Below are positions 6,041 through 7,037 of a stretch of DNA of 7,037 bases, piece after piece. The stretch is taken from NCBI GenBank assembly GCA_919901875.1, contig CAKKQG010000028.1, positions 1 to 7,037 of the forward strand. Reading direction: 5' to 3'. This DNA is from Anaerolineales bacterium. GTDB taxonomy: Bacteria > Chloroflexota > Anaerolineae > Anaerolineales > VGOW01. A program made the translations under genes and the position numbers. Under the pieces are notes generated by a model. The model was not told the origin of the DNA. It saw only the letters and a list, made by a program, of their open reading frames with translations, and did not search any database. Each line of letters starts with the position of its first letter. Position 1 is the stretch's first letter.

Positions 6041-6048
6041 TAATCATT

Positions 6049-6702
6049 ATGGACAAAATTAAACTACTCCTCGTTGACGATCACGCCGTTGTTCGTTCAG
6101 GTCTGCGAATGTTGCTAGAGACTCAAACCGACCTGCACATCGTGGGCGAAGCCGAGACCGGGATGCAGGCAATTGCCTTGGCGCGTCAACTCAAACCTCA
6201 AGTGATCGTTATGGACATCACCCTGCCCGACATCAGCGGCATTGAAGCCACACGCAGTATCCACGAATGCTGTCCGGAGATTGCCATTGTGGCGTTGACG
6301 ATCCACGAAGACGAACAATACTTCTTTGAAATGTTGGCGGCGGGCGCAACCGGCTACGTGCCGAAACGCGCCGCGCCCGAAGATCTGCTCACGGCGATCC
6401 GCTCCGCCTATCGGCACGAGGTGTATTTGTATCCTTCGTTGGCGAAGGCGCTGGTCAAAGATTTTGTAACGCGGGTAGACGCCGGCAAGTTGCCTTCGGC
6501 GATGGACGGACTGACCGAGCGCGAGCGTGAAGTGCTGACGCATTTAGCCGAAGGCGCGTCGAATCAAGAAGTTGCCGACTCGCTGACGATCAGCGTCAAC
6601 ACCGTTGCCCGCCACCGCGAGAACATCATGCAGAAATTAAACCTGCACACCCGCTCCGAGTTGGTGAAGTATGCGATACGGAAGGGGTTGATTGAGGCGT
6701 GA
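6049..6702 (+). CDS. NarL/FixJ-family response regulator
   Basis: DNA-binding output partner of the kinase encoded upstream; 217 residues, usual length. Receiver domain 1-120: acidic pair Asp10-Asp11, phosphoacceptor Asp56 in VIVMDITLPD, Thr84, and Lys106 in GYVPKR. LuxR-type helix-turn-helix about 153-214: GLTEREREVLTHLAEG, then NQEVADSLTISVNTVARHRENIMQKL. The start at 6049 is chosen because MDKIKLLLVDDH is the normal receiver N terminus. The in-frame ATG at 5953 would add 32 residues translated largely from the pyrimidine repeat. No SD precedes 6049, so initiation may be leaderless or SD-independent. Phosphorylation should activate binding to target promoters, which are not identifiable here. 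Confidence 0.95.
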   Translation: MDKIKLLLVDDHAVVRSGLRMLLETQTDLHIVGEAETGMQAIALARQLKPQVIVMDITLPDISGIEATRSIHECCPEIAIVALTIHEDEQYFFEMLAAGATGYVPKRAAPEDLLTAIRSAYRHEVYLYPSLAKALVKDFVTRVDAGKLPSAMDGLTEREREVLTHLAEGASNQEVADSLTISVNTVARHRENIMQKLNLHTRSELVKYAIRKGLIEA

Positions 6703-6703
6703 G

Positions 6704-6745
6704 GGAGATTGGAGATTAGAGATTCGTATTCCGTATTGCGTATTC
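6704..6745 (+). repeat. Heptamer array switching from GGAGATT to CGTATTC units
   Basis: Six heptamers in strict register: GGAGATT, GGAGATT, AGAGATT, CGTATTC, CGTATTG, CGTATTC, then a partial CGTTTC. It starts immediately after the response regulator stop. The first half is the reverse complement of the AAATCTC family at 3313-3414, with 18 identical bases (6707-6724 against 3392-3409). Confidence 0.8.
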
Positions 6746-6751
6746 CGTTTC

Positions 6752-6760
6752 TGCTAAAAT
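6752..6760 (+). promoter_or_regulatory. Possible extended -10 promoter of the toxin-antitoxin pair
   Basis: TGCTAAAAT reads as an extended -10 (TGn followed by TAAAAT). The -35 region falls in the heptamer array and is not a good match. It lies 18 bp before the antitoxin ATG, so the leader would be very short but would still contain the SD. Confidence 0.4.
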
Positions 6761-6762
6761 AA

Positions 6763-6774
6763 AGGGAAGGTGAT
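6763..6774 (+). promoter_or_regulatory. Ribosome binding site that decides the antitoxin start
   Basis: AGGGAAGGTGAT. Its GGAAGG core (6765-6770) has 8 nt spacing to the ATG at 6779. The alternative GTG at 6770 lies inside this motif and is therefore unlikely. Confidence 0.65.
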
Positions 6775-6778
6775 TGCT

Positions 6779-7027
6779 ATGACTACACAACAAATCCTCA
6801 ATGAGTTGAAACATCTCTCCACTGTTGAGTTACTGAAAGTCATTGAAGTGGCGACGAAGCAAATGCTCGTAGAAATCAACACGCAACCTCTTTCTAAAAA
6901 CGCGCCGACACTCAAAGAACAGCTGGCCGCCGCCGCCGAATCGCTTTGGCAAGATTATGCAAATGATAATGAGTTAAGATCTTTCTCCACTTTAGACTCC
7001 GAGGAATTCGTTCATGCAACGGGGTGA
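6779..7027 (+). CDS. Probable type II antitoxin
   Basis: Small acidic protein of 82 residues, mostly helical in appearance (ILNELKHLSTVELLKVIEVATKQ near the N terminus), with a disordered-looking acidic C terminus (STLDSEEFVHATG). I do not recognise a named antitoxin family; it lacks an obvious AbrB-type MazE fold signature. The assignment rests on size, the acidic tail and the overlap by 14 nt with a downstream frame that begins like a MazF/PemK toxin. In such modules the antitoxin binds and blocks the toxin and usually represses its own promoter. The ATG at 6779 has a good SD. Confidence 0.72.
   Translation: MTTQQILNELKHLSTVELLKVIEVATKQMLVEINTQPLSKNAPTLKEQLAAAAESLWQDYANDNELRSFSTLDSEEFVHATG
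7001..7005 (+). promoter_or_regulatory. Ribosome binding site of the toxin gene
   Basis: GAGGA inside the antitoxin coding sequence, 8 nt before the ATG at 7014. Confidence 0.65.
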
Positions 7028-7037
7028 AATCTGGTTG
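7014..7037 (+). CDS. Probable MazF/PemK-family toxin, first eight codons only
   Basis: The frame from the ATG at 7014 reads MQRGEIWL to the right edge. An N terminus of the form RGEIW is characteristic of MazF/PemK/ChpB endoribonuclease toxins, which cut mRNA at short sequence motifs. The gene overlaps the antitoxin by 14 nt in another frame and has its own SD. Only eight residues are visible, so the family call depends on this motif and the antitoxin context. Confidence 0.75.

Noticed and set aside
5953..6048. Upstream start for the response regulator
   Set aside because: It would add 32 residues before the canonical receiver N terminus, encoded largely by the pyrimidine repeat, with no SD.
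5829..6056. 75-codon minus-strand frame rich in Phe, Pro and Leu
   Set aside because: Artefact of translating the purine and pyrimidine repeats.

Overview
The window reads as a bacterial chromosome fragment, most likely from Chloroflexota (Anaerolineae-like). This assignment is inference. It rests on the lipoprotein with a Pro/Thr-rich linker after its lipobox, the secreted single-pass protein with a cytoplasmic zinc ribbon, and intergenic regions filled with short tandem repeats. No rRNA, tRNA, CRISPR array or insertion sequence with a transposase was found.

Left part, minus strand (1-3037). A multiheme c-type cytochrome lipoprotein starts at 1855 and runs off the left edge (at least 618 codons). 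Nine complete CXXCH motifs are visible, and the cysteine of a probable tenth lies at the edge. They form two tandem five-heme modules with an EF-hand-like calcium-binding insert between them. Upstream, in the same orientation, is a LysR-type regulator (2105-3037). The 249-bp gap before the cytochrome gene holds several small palindromes and an orphan, perfect Shine-Dalgarno sequence.

Middle intergenic region (3038-3427). Next to the lysR start is a 66-bp near-perfect palindrome whose arms are themselves palindromes (REP/BIME- or MITE-like). Beyond it lie three small palindromes resembling LysR-type operator sites, and then a degenerate heptamer array (consensus AAATCTC) that runs almost to the next gene.

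Right part, plus strand (3428-7037). This holds a three-gene signalling cassette: a secreted/membrane protein with a C-terminal zinc ribbon, a seven-helix NarL-type histidine kinase overlapping it by one base (TAATG), and, after a 204-bp repeat-rich gap, a NarL/FixJ response regulator. A second heptamer array follows; part of it is the reverse complement of the first, so the cassette is bracketed by inverted copies of one repeat family. The window ends in a type II toxin-antitoxin pair: a complete small antitoxin and the first eight codons of an overlapping MazF/PemK-type toxin.

The signalling genes probably work together: ectodomain protein, then kinase, then DNA-binding regulator. The cytochrome is probably an extracellular or surface electron carrier and could be controlled by the LysR protein or by the two-component system; the sequence does not decide this.
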